Positions 36,520 through 45,944 are shown, counted from the stretch's first letter. The stretch is DNA of 64,000 bases from Luteimonas colneyensis (GCF_014836665.1 NZ_JACSQJ010000002.1:281242-345241); one strand, 5' to 3'. A program made the numbers and translations. The notes: a model not told the origin generated them from the sequence alone.

Positions 36520-36924
36520 TCAGCGCCCCCGGCGTACCCGGGCCTGCCGGCGGCGTTCGGCCACCCCGGCCCAGAACACGAAGCCGTGCAGGCTCGCCAC
36601 GCACAGCGCCACCAGGGTCAGGATGAGGTCGAGCGAGAGATAGACGTTGGCGGCGCGGTCGAGCAGCGGCCAGCCGGTGCTGCCGAACCACCGCGTCCCC
36701 GGACCGAAGAGCCGATGCGCCGCCTGCGCGTTCGTCAGCGCCTGCCAGTCGCCCTGCCGCAGCACGCCCGCGAAACCCCAGGCGACGCACGCTGCGACGC
36801 CCAGCGCCAGCGCGCCGCCCAGCCACATGGACAGGTCGCGGACCCGGCCCGCGCGCGGCCACAGCTGCAGGGCGCCCAGGCCCCAGGCGGTCGCGATCAG
36901 CAGCAGGAGGAATGTCAGGGCCAT
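36520..36924 (-). CDS. small four-helix membrane protein of unknown function
   Basis: 134 aa with hydrophobic helices at residues about 2-20, 33-52, 95-112 and a closing HGFVFWAGVAERRRQARVRRGR. The basic tail should be cytoplasmic. No family recognised. It lies 22 bp after arsB on the same strand and could be a distal member of the arsenic operon. An internally deleted relative sits at 29347-29526. Confidence 0.65.
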   Translation of the reverse strand: MALTFLLLLIATAWGLGALQLWPRAGRVRDLSMWLGGALALGVAACVAWGFAGVLRQGDWQALTNAQAAHRLFGPGTRWFGSTGWPLLDRAANVYLSLDLILTLVALCVASLHGFVFWAGVAERRRQARVRRGR

Positions 36925-36946
36925 GGGTCCGGATTCTGCCTCGCGC

Positions 36947-38230
<1,284 letters not shown>

Positions 38231-38233
38231 CGA

Positions 38234-38773
38234 TCAGGCCCCGTGCGCCTGCGTGCCGCCCTCGCGCGGTTCCTCGGGACCGGGCTCGATGGTGCCGATG
38301 CCATCCAGCGCCTGCTGCAGCGCCTCGCGGTCGTCCCACAGCGCGGGAGGCAGCGCGATGAAGGCCTCCAGGCGCGCCTTGATGATGCGATGGGCCTCGC
38401 GGAATGCGGCGCGCTTCGCCGCGTCGTCGCCCTCGATCGCGGCGGGATCGGGCAGGCCCCAGTGCGTGCGCATGAAGTCGCCGAACACGGCGGGGCAGGT
38501 CTCGGCGGCGGCGGACCCGCAGACGGTGACCACCAGGTCCAGCGGCGCGGCATCGGCGGTCGCGAACTCGTCCCAGGACTTGCTGCGCAGGCCGTCGGTC
38601 GGCAGGCCCTCGTCGGCGAGCTGCGCGAGCGCCCAGGGATTGACCGTGCCGGTGGGCTGGCTCCCGGCGCTGGAGACCTCGTAGCGGTCGCCCGCCCAGG
38701 CGCGCAGGGTGGCTTCGGCCAGCACGCTGCGGGCGGAGTTGCCCGTGCACAGGAACAGGACGCGACGCTTCAT
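38234..38773 (-). CDS. arsC: ArsC arsenate reductase, thioredoxin-linked (LMW-PTP) type
   Basis: 179 aa. The P-loop CTGNSARS (Cys9) is that of low-molecular-weight phosphatases. Two further cysteines, Cys85 (VTVCGSA) and Cys93 (ETCPA), complete the redox triad of thioredoxin-coupled arsenate reductases of the pI258 type, with the Asp of the LPDP loop. It reduces As(V) to As(III) for export by ArsB. The C-terminus is longer than usual (GPEEPREGGTQAHGA). Confidence 0.93.
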   Translation of the reverse strand: MKRRVLFLCTGNSARSVLAEATLRAWAGDRYEVSSAGSQPTGTVNPWALAQLADEGLPTDGLRSKSWDEFATADAAPLDLVVTVCGSAAAETCPAVFGDFMRTHWGLPDPAAIEGDDAAKRAAFREAHRIIKARLEAFIALPPALWDDREALQQALDGIGTIEPGPEEPREGGTQAHGA

Positions 38774-38814
38774 CGTGAGGGCCTCGTGGTGGATCAGGTG
38801 ATGGGGTGGGGGAA

Positions 38815-39147
38815 TCAGCAGCGGCGCGTCGACGTCGCGCCGGGGGCGCAGCCGTCGTCGCCGGAGCCGGCGCAGCAGTTGTGGGTCAGGTAGGCCACCA
38901 GCGCGTTCATGGCGTCGAAGCGGGCGCGGTAGCAGACATGCCGCCCCTGGGCTTCGCTGCTGGCCAGGCCGGCGTTCACCAGCTCCTTCAGGTGGAAGGA
39001 CAGCGTCGCGCCGGGCACGCCGAGCGCCCCGCCGATGTCGCCGGCCATCCGCCCGGCCGGGCCGGCTTCGACCAGCAGCCGGAACGCGGCAAGCCGGGTG
39101 GGGTGGCCGAGCGCATTCAACGCGGTGATTGCCTGATTCGTTTCCAT
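38815..39147 (-). CDS. arsR: ArsR arsenic-responsive repressor
   Basis: 110 aa from ATG 39147. Winged HTH (LGHPTRLAAFRLLVEAGPAGRMAGDIGGALGVPGATLSFHLKELVNAGL). The CxC site of E. coli ArsR helix alpha3 is absent. Instead the C-terminus carries Cys91-Cys92, Cys100 and Cys110 (HNCCAGSGDDGC...C), like the three-cysteine As(III) site of the Acidithiobacillus ferrooxidans ArsR. This is a convergently placed sensor. Divergent from arsH across a 17-bp spacer. Confidence 0.92.
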   Translation of the reverse strand: METNQAITALNALGHPTRLAAFRLLVEAGPAGRMAGDIGGALGVPGATLSFHLKELVNAGLASSEAQGRHVCYRARFDAMNALVAYLTHNCCAGSGDDGCAPGATSTRRC

Positions 39148-39183
39148 GTTTCTAGAATAGTCGAATGAATATCGACCCGCCAA
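39129..39183. promoter_or_regulatory. overlapping divergent arsR/arsH promoters
   Basis: The -10 hexamers TAGAAT (+, 39153-39158) and TATTCT (-, 39159-39154) overlap within one palindrome TTCTAGAA. Each lies exactly 6 bases from the start codon of its gene (arsH 39165, arsR 39147). -35 candidates TTGCCT (39129) and TTGGCG (39183) sit at 18-bp spacing. An ATTCG...CGAAT inverted repeat (39136-39166) is a possible ArsR site. No RBS fits in the spacer, so both transcripts may be leaderless. Confidence 0.5.
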
Positions 39184-39920
39184 GCCACTCCCCCGAACTT
39201 CTCCACGTGGACAGGGCCCTCCTGCCCGGTCCGCGCCACGACCTCCTCGGCGCCGATGCGGGCGCGCATCCGCCGCGCATCCTCCTGCTCTACGGCTCGC
39301 TGCGGCCGCAGTCCTACAGCCGCAAGCTGGCGCTCGAGGCCGAGCGCATCCTCCGGCGCCTGGGTGCTGAGACCTGCGTGTTCGACCCGCACGGCCTGCC
39401 GCTGCTCGACAGCGTCGACCGCGACCATCCGAAGGTGCAGGAACTGCGCGCGCTGTCCGAGTGGTCCGAGGGCCAGGTGTGGGTGTCGCCGGAGCGCCAC
39501 GGCAGCGTCACCGGCGTGTTCAAGAACCAGATCGACTGGCTGCCGCTGGAGGACGGCGGCGTGCGCCCGACGCAGGGCCGGACGCTGGCGGTGATGCAGG
39601 TCTGCGGCGGCTCGCAGTCGTTCAACGTGGTCAACCAGCTGCGCATCCTCGGCCGCTGGATGCGCATGGTGACGATCCCCAACCAGTCGTCGGTGGCCAA
39701 GGCCTGGCAGGAGTTCGACGAGGACGGGCGCATGCGCGCGTCGGCGTTCCACGACCGCGTGGTCGACGTGATGGAGGAGCTGGTGAAGTTCACCCTGCTG
39801 GTGCGCGGGCGCAGCGACTACCTGGTCGACCGCTACAGCGAACGCAAGGGCGCGGAGGCGGCGCGGCGCACGGCCGCCGGTGCCGGGGTGGTGGAAGACG
39901 CGGCCCCGGCGTCGACCTGA
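39165..39920 (+). CDS. arsH: ArsH, NADPH-dependent flavoprotein of arsenic operons
   Basis: 251 aa. Flavodoxin-like ArsH with the FMN-phosphate loop [34 protein letters not shown], and [22 protein letters not shown], all diagnostic. ArsH oxidises trivalent organoarsenicals and has NADPH:FMN/quinone reductase activity. It is divergent from arsR and belongs to the same regulon. The C-terminus has a variable Ala-rich tail. Confidence 0.95.
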   Translation: MNIDPPSHSPELLHVDRALLPGPRHDLLGADAGAHPPRILLLYGSLRPQSYSRKLALEAERILRRLGAETCVFDPHGLPLLDSVDRDHPKVQELRALSEWSEGQVWVSPERHGSVTGVFKNQIDWLPLEDGGVRPTQGRTLAVMQVCGGSQSFNVVNQLRILGRWMRMVTIPNQSSVAKAWQEFDEDGRMRASAFHDRVVDVMEELVKFTLLVRGRSDYLVDRYSERKGAEAARRTAAGAGVVEDAAPAST

Positions 39921-39974
39921 TCGGCGCCATGTCGCGGTGCTAGTGTTCCGGGATCGTCGATCCGGGACGGCGCC

Positions 39975-40505
39975 ATGCGATTCAAGGCACTCCTCCAGCG
40001 GCCCGCGCAGCCGAAGAATGCGACCTGGGCCTTCCTCGTGCTGCCCGCCGCCGCCAGCGCGAAGCTGCCCACGCGCAGCCAGGTGACCGTGGCCGGCACC
40101 TTGGGCGACGCGCCCTTCCAGGCCACGCTGGAGCCGGATGGCGCGGGCAGCCACTGGCTGAAGGTGCCGAGGACGCTGCTGGATGCGGCGGGCGCGAAGG
40201 CCGGCGACACGGTGGCGCTCGGGATCGCGCCGGTCGCGGTCGAGCCCGAGCCGACCGTGCCTCCGGACCTCCGCAAGGCGCTGGCGGCGAATCCCGCGGC
40301 GAAGGCGACGTGGGACGACATCACGCCGGTGGCGCGCCGCGACTGGATCCAGTGGATGACCTCGGGCAAGAAGGCGGAGACGCGGGTGAAGCGCGTCGCG
40401 TCGGGGTGCGACATGCTGGCCTCGGGCAAGCGGCGGGCCTGCTGCTTCGACCGTTCGGGGATGTACAGCCGGGGCCGGCTCGGCCCGCCGGATGCGGCGC
40501 AATGA
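39975..40505 (+). CDS. YdeI/OmpD-associated family protein, copy 2
   Basis: 176 aa. Same two-part architecture as the copy at 34630 (DUF1905-like barrel then YdeI region), with long identical stretches near the C-terminus (RRDWIQWMTSG, CDMLASGKRRACCFDRSGMYSRG). The identity is visible in DNA too, so this looks like a fairly recent duplication. It follows arsH by 54 bp, just as copy 1 follows the other FMN reductase. The function is unknown, and the shared genomic setting suggests a link to flavoprotein or metal stress. Confidence 0.85.
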   Translation: MRFKALLQRPAQPKNATWAFLVLPAAASAKLPTRSQVTVAGTLGDAPFQATLEPDGAGSHWLKVPRTLLDAAGAKAGDTVALGIAPVAVEPEPTVPPDLRKALAANPAAKATWDDITPVARRDWIQWMTSGKKAETRVKRVASGCDMLASGKRRACCFDRSGMYSRGRLGPPDAAQ

Positions 40506-40571
40506 GCGGTCGGGACCGGCGGGCAGCATCCGCCGCCGGCGCGCCTGCCACCATCGCCCAGCGCCGCAGGC

Positions 40572-40949
40572 TCAGCGTCCCTGCAGCGGCCTGGGCCGTC
40601 CTTCCGGATCGAGCGCGATCATCACGAAACGGCCGCGCGTGCAGGCGTGCCGCACGCCGCTCAGCAGGTCCTCGCTCACCAGTTCCACTTCCACCTGCAT
40701 CGACGTCCGGCCGACGCCGACCACGCGCGCGATCGTCTCCACCAGCTGTCCCTGGCGGATGGGCCGGCTGAAATCCACCTGCTCGGAGCGCGCCGTGACC
40801 ACGGTGCTGCGTGCATAGCGCGAGGCGGCGATGAAGGCCGCCTTGTCCATCCAGGCCAGGGCCTGGCCACCGAACAGGGTGCCGAGGTGGTTGGTGTGGT
40901 CGGGGAAGACGATGTCCAGCATCCGCGCCTCGGTGGGGGCGACCGTCAT
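40572..40949 (-). CDS. hotdog-fold acyl-CoA thioesterase
   Basis: 125 aa from ATG 40949. YciA/BACH-like hotdog domain: VFPDHTNHLGTLFGGQALAWMDKAAFIAA carries the catalytic Asn/Gly-Gly-Asp-equivalent region, then VDFSRPIRQGQLVETIARVVGVGRTSMQVEVEL. It hydrolyses acyl-CoAs; chain-length preference is unknown. Its start overlaps the thioredoxin-like gene by 4 bases, making it the last gene of the nrdAB transcript. A nucleotide-synthesis link is not obvious. Confidence 0.85.
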   Translation of the reverse strand: MTVAPTEARMLDIVFPDHTNHLGTLFGGQALAWMDKAAFIAASRYARSTVVTARSEQVDFSRPIRQGQLVETIARVVGVGRTSMQVEVELVSEDLLSGVRHACTRGRFVMIALDPEGRPRPLQGR

Positions 40950-41287
40950 GCGGGCGCGCCGCCGGCCTGCGCTTCGACGGCCTGCGTGATCTGCGCCGGC
41001 GTCTGGAAGCCGGGCAGGCGCGCGGCCTCGCGGCCGTCGACGTGCAGCGCAAGCGTCGGCGTCTGCCGCAGGCCGAGGCCGCGGAAAAAATCTTCGCCGA
41101 CGGTTTCCAGCTTCACCTTCAGCAGCACCAGGCCGGCGGCGCCGGGGCTGGCGGCGAACTGCCGCAGTGACATGTCGAGCATGCGGCAGGCCGGGCAGTC
41201 GTCCTTGTAGTAGTCGACCAGAAGCCACGGGTGGGCGGCGACGGCGGCGTGGACGTCGTCAGGCGTCGAGGCGTGCAGGGTCTGCAT
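40946..41287 (-). CDS. thioredoxin-like protein
   Basis: 113 aa from ATG 41287. Thioredoxin fold with active site Cys31-Pro-Ala-Cys34 (DDCPACRMLD) and the cis-proline loop TPTLALHVDG. The position directly after a flavodoxin and nrdAB suggests a reductant for ribonucleotide reductase, as thioredoxins and glutaredoxins are. It overlaps the flavodoxin gene by 29 bp. The unusual CPAC motif (thioredoxin normally CGPC) would change its redox potential. Confidence 0.85.
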   Translation of the reverse strand: MQTLHASTPDDVHAAVAAHPWLLVDYYKDDCPACRMLDMSLRQFAASPGAAGLVLLKVKLETVGEDFFRGLGLRQTPTLALHVDGREAARLPGFQTPAQITQAVEAQAGGAPA

Positions 41288-41843
41288 GGAGCGAGTCCTT
41301 GGCAACGGGTGTGGGGAAGTCGGCGCGCGGGCGGGCGCGAGTGCCGGCAACGGCAACGGCCGGAGGCGCGGATCCCGCAGTTGCGCCGGCCGCGGCAGTG
41401 GAGTCCATGGTCGCGAGCACCCGGTCGGTCCAGTGCCGGACCTTCAGCGCATCCCGTGCGCCGTGCGGCATCTGTTCGATGTCCAGCGGCGGATGGGGGC
41501 TGCCGAAGAAGTCGGCCATGCGCCTCAGCGCGCCGCAGTAGTACTCCTCGCCCCACTGCGTCTCGCCGGTGCCGAACACGGCCACGCGATCGGGCTTGCC
41601 GACGGCCTCGACCAGCTCCGAGATGAAACGCTTCATCGCCGCCGGCGTGCGGCCGGCATTGTCGGTCCAGGTGCCGAGCAGATAGAGGTCGTGGCGCGGA
41701 TCGGGGCCGGCCTCGGCCAGGGTCTGGATGCCGGCTTCGATCCAGGTCACGTCATGGCCGCGCGCTTCGCAGCATCCACGTACCATCCGCGCGAGGTCGC
41801 GGGTGTTGCCGCTGAGGGAGTCGTAGGCGATCAGGATGCGCAT
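41259..41843 (-). CDS. flavodoxin-family protein of the nrd operon
   Basis: 194 aa. FMN-phosphate loop AYDSLSGNTRDLA (residues about 6-18), then YLLGTWTDNAGRTPAAMKRFI and VFGTGETQWGEEYYCGALRRM, which is typical of flavodoxins. A disordered Ala/Pro tail follows (residues about 148-194). NrdI, the flavodoxin-like activator of class Ib reductase, is a possible relative, but the characteristic NrdI motifs are not evident; a role in reducing or activating NrdB is inferred from operon position. Confidence 0.82.
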   Translation of the reverse strand: MRILIAYDSLSGNTRDLARMVRGCCEARGHDVTWIEAGIQTLAEAGPDPRHDLYLLGTWTDNAGRTPAAMKRFISELVEAVGKPDRVAVFGTGETQWGEEYYCGALRRMADFFGSPHPPLDIEQMPHGARDALKVRHWTDRVLATMDSTAAAGATAGSAPPAVAVAGTRARPRADFPTPVAKDSLHADPARLDA

Positions 41844-41853
41844 GAGCGGTCCC

Positions 41854-42915
41854 TCACAGGTCGTCGAATCCGTTGTCGAGGTTGGTCTTCTTGTACGAGG
41901 CGTTGCGCATCTCGAAGAAGTCGGTCTTGGTCTCGGTGAAGTTGTCGGCGTAGGCGCGGATCCAAGGCATCACGTTGCCGGTGGATTCCGGGTACAGGCT
42001 TTCGATGCCCAGCATCCCGGCCATCTTGTTGGCGCGGTACTTCACGTACTGGATCATCTCGTCGACGTTGATGCCGTCGATGCCGTCCAGCACCTCGCCG
42101 GTCCACTGCACTTCCAGCTCCACCGCGTGCTCGAAGGCGCGGTGCACGTACTCCGTCAGCTCGTCGGTGCGCAGCTCCGGGTTCTCGCCGACGATCGCGC
42201 GGATCACCTCGCTGATGAACTTGGTGTGCGCCAGCTCGTCGCGGTTGATGAAGCTGATGATCTTGCCGGTGCCGGCCATCCGGTTCTGGCGCACCAGGTT
42301 GTAGAAGTAGGCGAAGCCGGAATAGAAGTTGATGCCCTCCAGGATCGAGGACTGGATCAGCGAGCGCAGCAGGGTCTCGGCGGTCTTCTCGCGCATGAAG
42401 TCGTCATACGATTCCATGATCGGCGCGTTGCGCTTGAGGATCGTCGGGTGCGTGCGCGCGATCTCGAAGATCCGCTTCTGGTTGTCGAGGTCGGTGATCG
42501 AGGCCAGCACGTAGCTGTAGCTCTCGTTGTGGATCACCTCCTGCTGGCCGATGATCGCCGCGTTGGCGTGCGCCGCCGGATCGGTGATGTACTCCGCGAC
42601 GTTGTAGATGAAGCGCGTCTGCGGCGAATCCAGCGTCGCCAGCAGCCCGATGATCGAGTCGTACGCGTTCTTCTCGCGCGCCGAAAGCTCGCCGTAATGG
42701 CGCGCATCGGCCTTCATGTCGACCTCGTCAGGAATCCAGAAGTTGGTCGAAAGCTCCTTGTAGGCGCGATAGAACGACGGGTACGGAATGTCGTTCCAGT
42801 TGAGGATCCCCGAAGTGCGCCCGTTGATGATCCCGGTCGAACGGTTCGGATGCCGGGGCTCCAGGATGCGAATGCGGTCAAGCGGCGTGGCGGTGCGAGG
42901 TACGGCGAAATTCAT
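41854..42915 (-). CDS. nrdB: class I ribonucleotide reductase small subunit NrdB
   Basis: 353 aa. Diiron-tyrosyl radical protein: Asp96 (ATLDSPQ), Glu126-x-x-His129-x-x-x-Tyr133 (QQEVIHNESY), and the second half SSILEGINF and NRDELAHTKF. The Tyr is present in the radical position. The C-terminal tail ends NLDNGFDDL, as expected for binding NrdA. It supplies the radical for reduction of NDPs/NTPs. A REP hairpin pair lies between nrdA and nrdB. Confidence 0.95.
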   Translation of the reverse strand: MNFAVPRTATPLDRIRILEPRHPNRSTGIINGRTSGILNWNDIPYPSFYRAYKELSTNFWIPDEVDMKADARHYGELSAREKNAYDSIIGLLATLDSPQTRFIYNVAEYITDPAAHANAAIIGQQEVIHNESYSYVLASITDLDNQKRIFEIARTHPTILKRNAPIMESYDDFMREKTAETLLRSLIQSSILEGINFYSGFAYFYNLVRQNRMAGTGKIISFINRDELAHTKFISEVIRAIVGENPELRTDELTEYVHRAFEHAVELEVQWTGEVLDGIDGINVDEMIQYVKYRANKMAGMLGIESLYPESTGNVMPWIRAYADNFTETKTDFFEMRNASYKKTNLDNGFDDL

Positions 42916-42940
42916 GACGATGTCCTGTTCCTGCTTTTTC

Positions 42941-43008
42941 TGTAGGAGCAGCTATAGCTGCGACCGGCGGTGCGGCAAGGCCGGGTCGCGGCTGTAGCCG
43001 CTCCTACA
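42941..43008. repeat. inverted REP pair between nrdA and nrdB
   Basis: TGTAGGAGCaGCTATAGCtGCGACC and its reverse-complement partner GGTCGCGGCTGTAGCCGCTCCTACA form a hairpin spanning 68 bp, with GTAG heads at both ends. Same unit as at 7372 and 63881. Intra-operonic REPs can protect or divide transcripts, so NrdA/NrdB stoichiometry may be affected. Confidence 0.8.
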
Positions 43009-43053
43009 GGGAGGGTTGGCGCGGATCTTCCGAAGCGGCGATGGCGGATGCCG

Positions 43054-45474
43054 TCAGCTCGAACACCATTCGCATTCATTGATGTCGATGTCGTTCGACC
43101 TGACGTAGTAGGTGGTCTTCAACCCCTCCCGCCACGCCGTCATATGCAGCTCCAGCAGCGTGCTGGCGCGAATGGTGCTCGGCACGTAGAAGTTGAAGCT
43201 GATCGACTGGTCGACGTGGCGCTGGCGGCGCGCGTTCTGGCGCACGCTGGCGAACTGGTCGACCTTGTACGCGCCCTTCTCGTAGTAGGGCCAGGTCTCC
43301 AGCGACAGCTCCGGCGCGGCCACCGGGCGGCGGTAGTCCTTCTTCTCCTCGTAGTAGAACGCCGAGTAGATCGGGTCGATCGAGGCCGTGCTGCCTGCGA
43401 TCTGCGCCGTCGACATGTTCGGCGCCACCGCCAGGAGCCAGCCGTTGCGCACGCCGTTCACCGCGACCTGTGCCGCCAGGTCCAGCCACTGCGGGCTGTT
43501 GTAGCCGCGGTCGCGAAAGTAGCGGCCGGTGTGCCAGTCGCTGCCGGCGAACACCGGGTAGCAGCCCTTCTCCTTCGCCAGCGCCATGCTCGCCTGCACG
43601 GTGAGGAAGTTGATGCGCTCGTAGAGCGCGTCGCTGAAATCCTCCGCCTCCGTCGACTCCCAGTGGATGCCCTTCCGTGCCAGCAGGTGGTGCCAGCCGA
43701 AGGTGCCCAGGCCGATCGCGCGGTACTTGCGGTTGGTGATCGTCGCCTGCGGCACCGGCAGCAGGTTCAGGTCGATCACGTTGTCGAGCATCCGCACCTG
43801 GATCGGCACCAGGCGCTCGAGCACGTCGGTGATCAGGTCGCCCTGGCCGTCCTGCGGCAGGATCGCGCGGCCGAGATTGATCGAGGACAGGTTGCAGACC
43901 ACGAAGTCGCCGGCCTGCTTCGTGGTCACGATCTGGTTGCCGCTGATGATCTCCTGCATCAGCCGCGTCGGGCTCATGTTCTGCAGGATCTCGGTGCAGA
44001 GGTTCGACGAATACACCATGCCCGCGTGCTTGTTCGGGTTCTTCCGGTTGACCTCGTCGCGGTAGAACATGAACGGGTTGCCGGTCTCCAGCTGGCTGAC
44101 CATCAGCCGCTTGAAGATGTCGATCGCCTTGACGGTCTTGCGCGGGATGCGCTCGTCGGCGACCACCTCCTCGTACTTCTTCCGGAACGTGCCTTCGCCC
44201 TTCGCCTCGTCGAAGAAGTCCTGCAGGTACCAGCCCTTGATCCGGTGCACCTCGTGCGGATCGAACAGGTACCAGTCGCCTCGGCGCTCCACGGCCTCCA
44301 TGAAGATGTCCGGGATGCACACCGAGGTGAACACGTCGTGCGCGCGCAGGCGCTGGTCGCCGTTGTTGAGGCGCAGGTCGAGGAAGGCCTCGATGTCGCG
44401 GTGCCAGACGTCCAGGTACACCGCCACCGCGCCCTTGCGCTGACCGAGCTGGTCGACCGAGACCGCGGTGTTGTTGAGCTGCTTGATCCACGGCACCACA
44501 CCGCCGGACGAGTTCGGCACGCCGCGGATCGCCGAGCCCGAGGCGCGCACGTAGCCCATGTAGGCGCCCACGCCGCCGCCGCCCTTGGACACGCGCGCGA
44601 TGTCGGTGTTGGAGTCGTAGATGCCCTGCAGCGAGTCGTCGACGGTGTCGATGAAGCACGAGGACAGCTGGCCGCCGGTCTTCCCGGCGTTCTGCAGCGT
44701 CGGCGTGGCGACGGTCATGTACAGGTTCGACAGCGCCCAGTAGGCCTCGCCGACCAGGCGCATGCGGCGCTCGCGGCCGTCCTGTCCGCCGCCGCCTTCG
44801 CCCTGCATCAGGTACAGCGCGATCGTCAGCCAGCGCTCCTGCGGCAGTTCGTACACCTCGCGCGAGGCGTCGGTGGCCAGGTAGCGCGTGGCCAGCAGGT
44901 ACAGGCCGTTGTAGGCGAACAGCTTGTCGCGTTCCGGGTCGATCATGCGCCCGGCTTCCTGGAGCTCCTCCTTGGAGTAGGCACGCAGGATGTCGTTGGA
45001 GTAGACGTTGCGGTCGGCGAGACTCTCCTGCAGGCCGACGTAGGAACCGTACTTCTGCTCGGTGTCGTAGAAGCGGTTGCGGCTGGCACGCTTGTACAGG
45101 CGGTGTAGGTAGATCCGCGCCGCGAACATCTCCCACTCCGGCGCGCCCACGTCCACGCGCGCCTCGGCCTCGCGGATCAGATGGTCGACCAGGTCGTCGG
45201 CATTGACCGACTCCTTGCGCTCGACGAAGCCGAACACGCTGCGCTTGAAGTCGTCGACCTCGAGCTGGGGGAACTCGGCGTGCACGCGGTCGATGGCGCG
45301 CTCCAGGCGCGCGCGCTCGTAGGGCATGCGGCGGTTGCCGGCCTCCTTGGTGATCCAGGTGGCGACGCCGGCGTCGTGGCCGGTGCCCGCGTCCGGCATC
45401 GCGAGGGTGGGCGCGTGGTGGCCGTGGTCGGCCAGGGCGTCGGTTGTCGCGATGCGGGTGTCGGTCTCGCTCAT
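43054..45474 (-). CDS. nrdA: class I ribonucleotide reductase large subunit NrdA
   Basis: 806 aa from ATG 45474. An N-terminal ATP-cone-like region (residues about 40-125) is followed by the alpha/beta barrel with ATPTLQNAG, SSCFIDTVDDSLQGI (first active-site Cys), SKGGGGVG, the NLCTEI radical-transfer cysteine motif and NLSSINLGR. The C-terminus is NECEWCSS with the two redox Cys. It reduces ribonucleotides. The leader carries a promoter, NrdR boxes and a cobalamin riboswitch. Operon: nrdA, nrdB, flavodoxin, thioredoxin-like, thioesterase. Confidence 0.95.
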   Translation of the reverse strand: MSETDTRIATTDALADHGHHAPTLAMPDAGTGHDAGVATWITKEAGNRRMPYERARLERAIDRVHAEFPQLEVDDFKRSVFGFVERKESVNADDLVDHLIREAEARVDVGAPEWEMFAARIYLHRLYKRASRNRFYDTEQKYGSYVGLQESLADRNVYSNDILRAYSKEELQEAGRMIDPERDKLFAYNGLYLLATRYLATDASREVYELPQERWLTIALYLMQGEGGGGQDGRERRMRLVGEAYWALSNLYMTVATPTLQNAGKTGGQLSSCFIDTVDDSLQGIYDSNTDIARVSKGGGGVGAYMGYVRASGSAIRGVPNSSGGVVPWIKQLNNTAVSVDQLGQRKGAVAVYLDVWHRDIEAFLDLRLNNGDQRLRAHDVFTSVCIPDIFMEAVERRGDWYLFDPHEVHRIKGWYLQDFFDEAKGEGTFRKKYEEVVADERIPRKTVKAIDIFKRLMVSQLETGNPFMFYRDEVNRKNPNKHAGMVYSSNLCTEILQNMSPTRLMQEIISGNQIVTTKQAGDFVVCNLSSINLGRAILPQDGQGDLITDVLERLVPIQVRMLDNVIDLNLLPVPQATITNRKYRAIGLGTFGWHHLLARKGIHWESTEAEDFSDALYERINFLTVQASMALAKEKGCYPVFAGSDWHTGRYFRDRGYNSPQWLDLAAQVAVNGVRNGWLLAVAPNMSTAQIAGSTASIDPIYSAFYYEEKKDYRRPVAAPELSLETWPYYEKGAYKVDQFASVRQNARRQRHVDQSISFNFYVPSTIRASTLLELHMTAWREGLKTTYYVRSNDIDINECEWCSS

Positions 45475-45551
45475 GGATGTGCTCCCGGTGCATGCGCACG
45501 GCCGCTGTCCCTCGACAGTCGGCGGGCCAGGAGTCACAGGTTGGGAAAGCG

Positions 45552-45572
45552 GCGTCGCAGCGCCCGCGACGC
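45552..45572 (-). terminator. hairpin in the nrdA leader, candidate riboswitch expression platform
   Basis: GCGTCGC/GCGACGC with a 7-base loop, followed on the minus strand by CGCTTTCCC. It lies between the cobalamin aptamer and the nrdA start, 80 bp upstream of the ATG. Position suits a terminator controlled by the aptamer; the U run is short. Confidence 0.4.
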
Positions 45573-45659
45573 GCTCCGGTGGACGGATCGCGGCCGCATG
45601 CCTGCTTCACCAGCCATCTCCCCCCGGAGATTCCGCAGCCGGCACCGCGCGATGTGCTT

Positions 45660-45895
45660 TGCGCGCGGCTGTCGGCAGGTCTTCGGGCTCGTGGATCCGG
45701 GAACCACCGGCTGTGCGCCGGGGATTCCTCGCCTCGGTCGCCGCTTCCCGGGACCACCGTCCCAGTGCGTGCGCGACCTCGTTTCCACCTACCGCTGCGG
45801 GGCAGCGCCGGGATGGGCGGGGGTCTGGACGCATCCGACCGCCGCCGCACCGGCTTCCCTTTTCATCCCGAGCCCTCTGGCGCGGGAACCGACGG
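45660..45895 (-). ncRNA. cobalamin (B12) riboswitch in the nrdA leader
   Basis: The conserved cobalamin-aptamer blocks appear in order on the minus strand: AAAAGGGAAGCCGGTG (45863-45848), GCTGCCCCGCAGCGGT (45806-45791), GCACTGGGACGG...GGGAAGC, and the B12 box GAGCCCGAAGACCTGCC (45688-45672). Spacing and order match the Rfam-type aptamer. It follows a promoter (45901-45929) and precedes nrdA. Cobalamin binding would repress the B12-independent reductase. Together with the 185-base leader below it, this accounts for all of 45475-45943. Confidence 0.9.
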
Positions 45896-45896
45896 G

Positions 45897-45944
45897 GCAC
45901 AACATATCGGGGCCGGTGTGCATCGTCAACGCAATATATTGGTT
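45897..45944. promoter_or_regulatory. two NrdR boxes, 32 bp apart, flanking the nrdA promoter
   Basis: The upstream box core CAATATATTG (45932-45941) matches the NrdR core CWATATATWG at all 10 positions. The second, CAACATATCG (45900-45909), matches 8 of 10. Their centres lie 32 bp apart, three helical turns, the spacing usual for NrdR pairs. The first sits just upstream of the -35 and the second covers the -10, an ideal repression geometry. The upstream box abuts the stop codon of the peptidase gene. Confidence 0.75.
45901..45929 (-). promoter_or_regulatory. sigma70-type promoter of nrdA
   Basis: -35 TTGACG (45929-45924), 17-bp spacer, -10 TATGTT (45906-45901), on the minus strand. The transcript would begin near 45894, just where the cobalamin aptamer starts. 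Confidence 0.75.

Noticed and set aside
41259..41843. Calling the flavodoxin nrdI
   Set aside because: It is a canonical flavodoxin in length and loop; NrdI-specific motifs are not seen and the RNR is not clearly class Ib.
45552..45572. A confident intrinsic terminator in the riboswitch leader
   Set aside because: Kept only as a candidate because the U run is short and a translational switch is equally possible.
45534..45788. Small open frames (84-97 aa) in the nrdA leader
   Set aside because: Arg-rich, and overlap the conserved cobalamin aptamer; the nucleotide conservation is explained by RNA structure.
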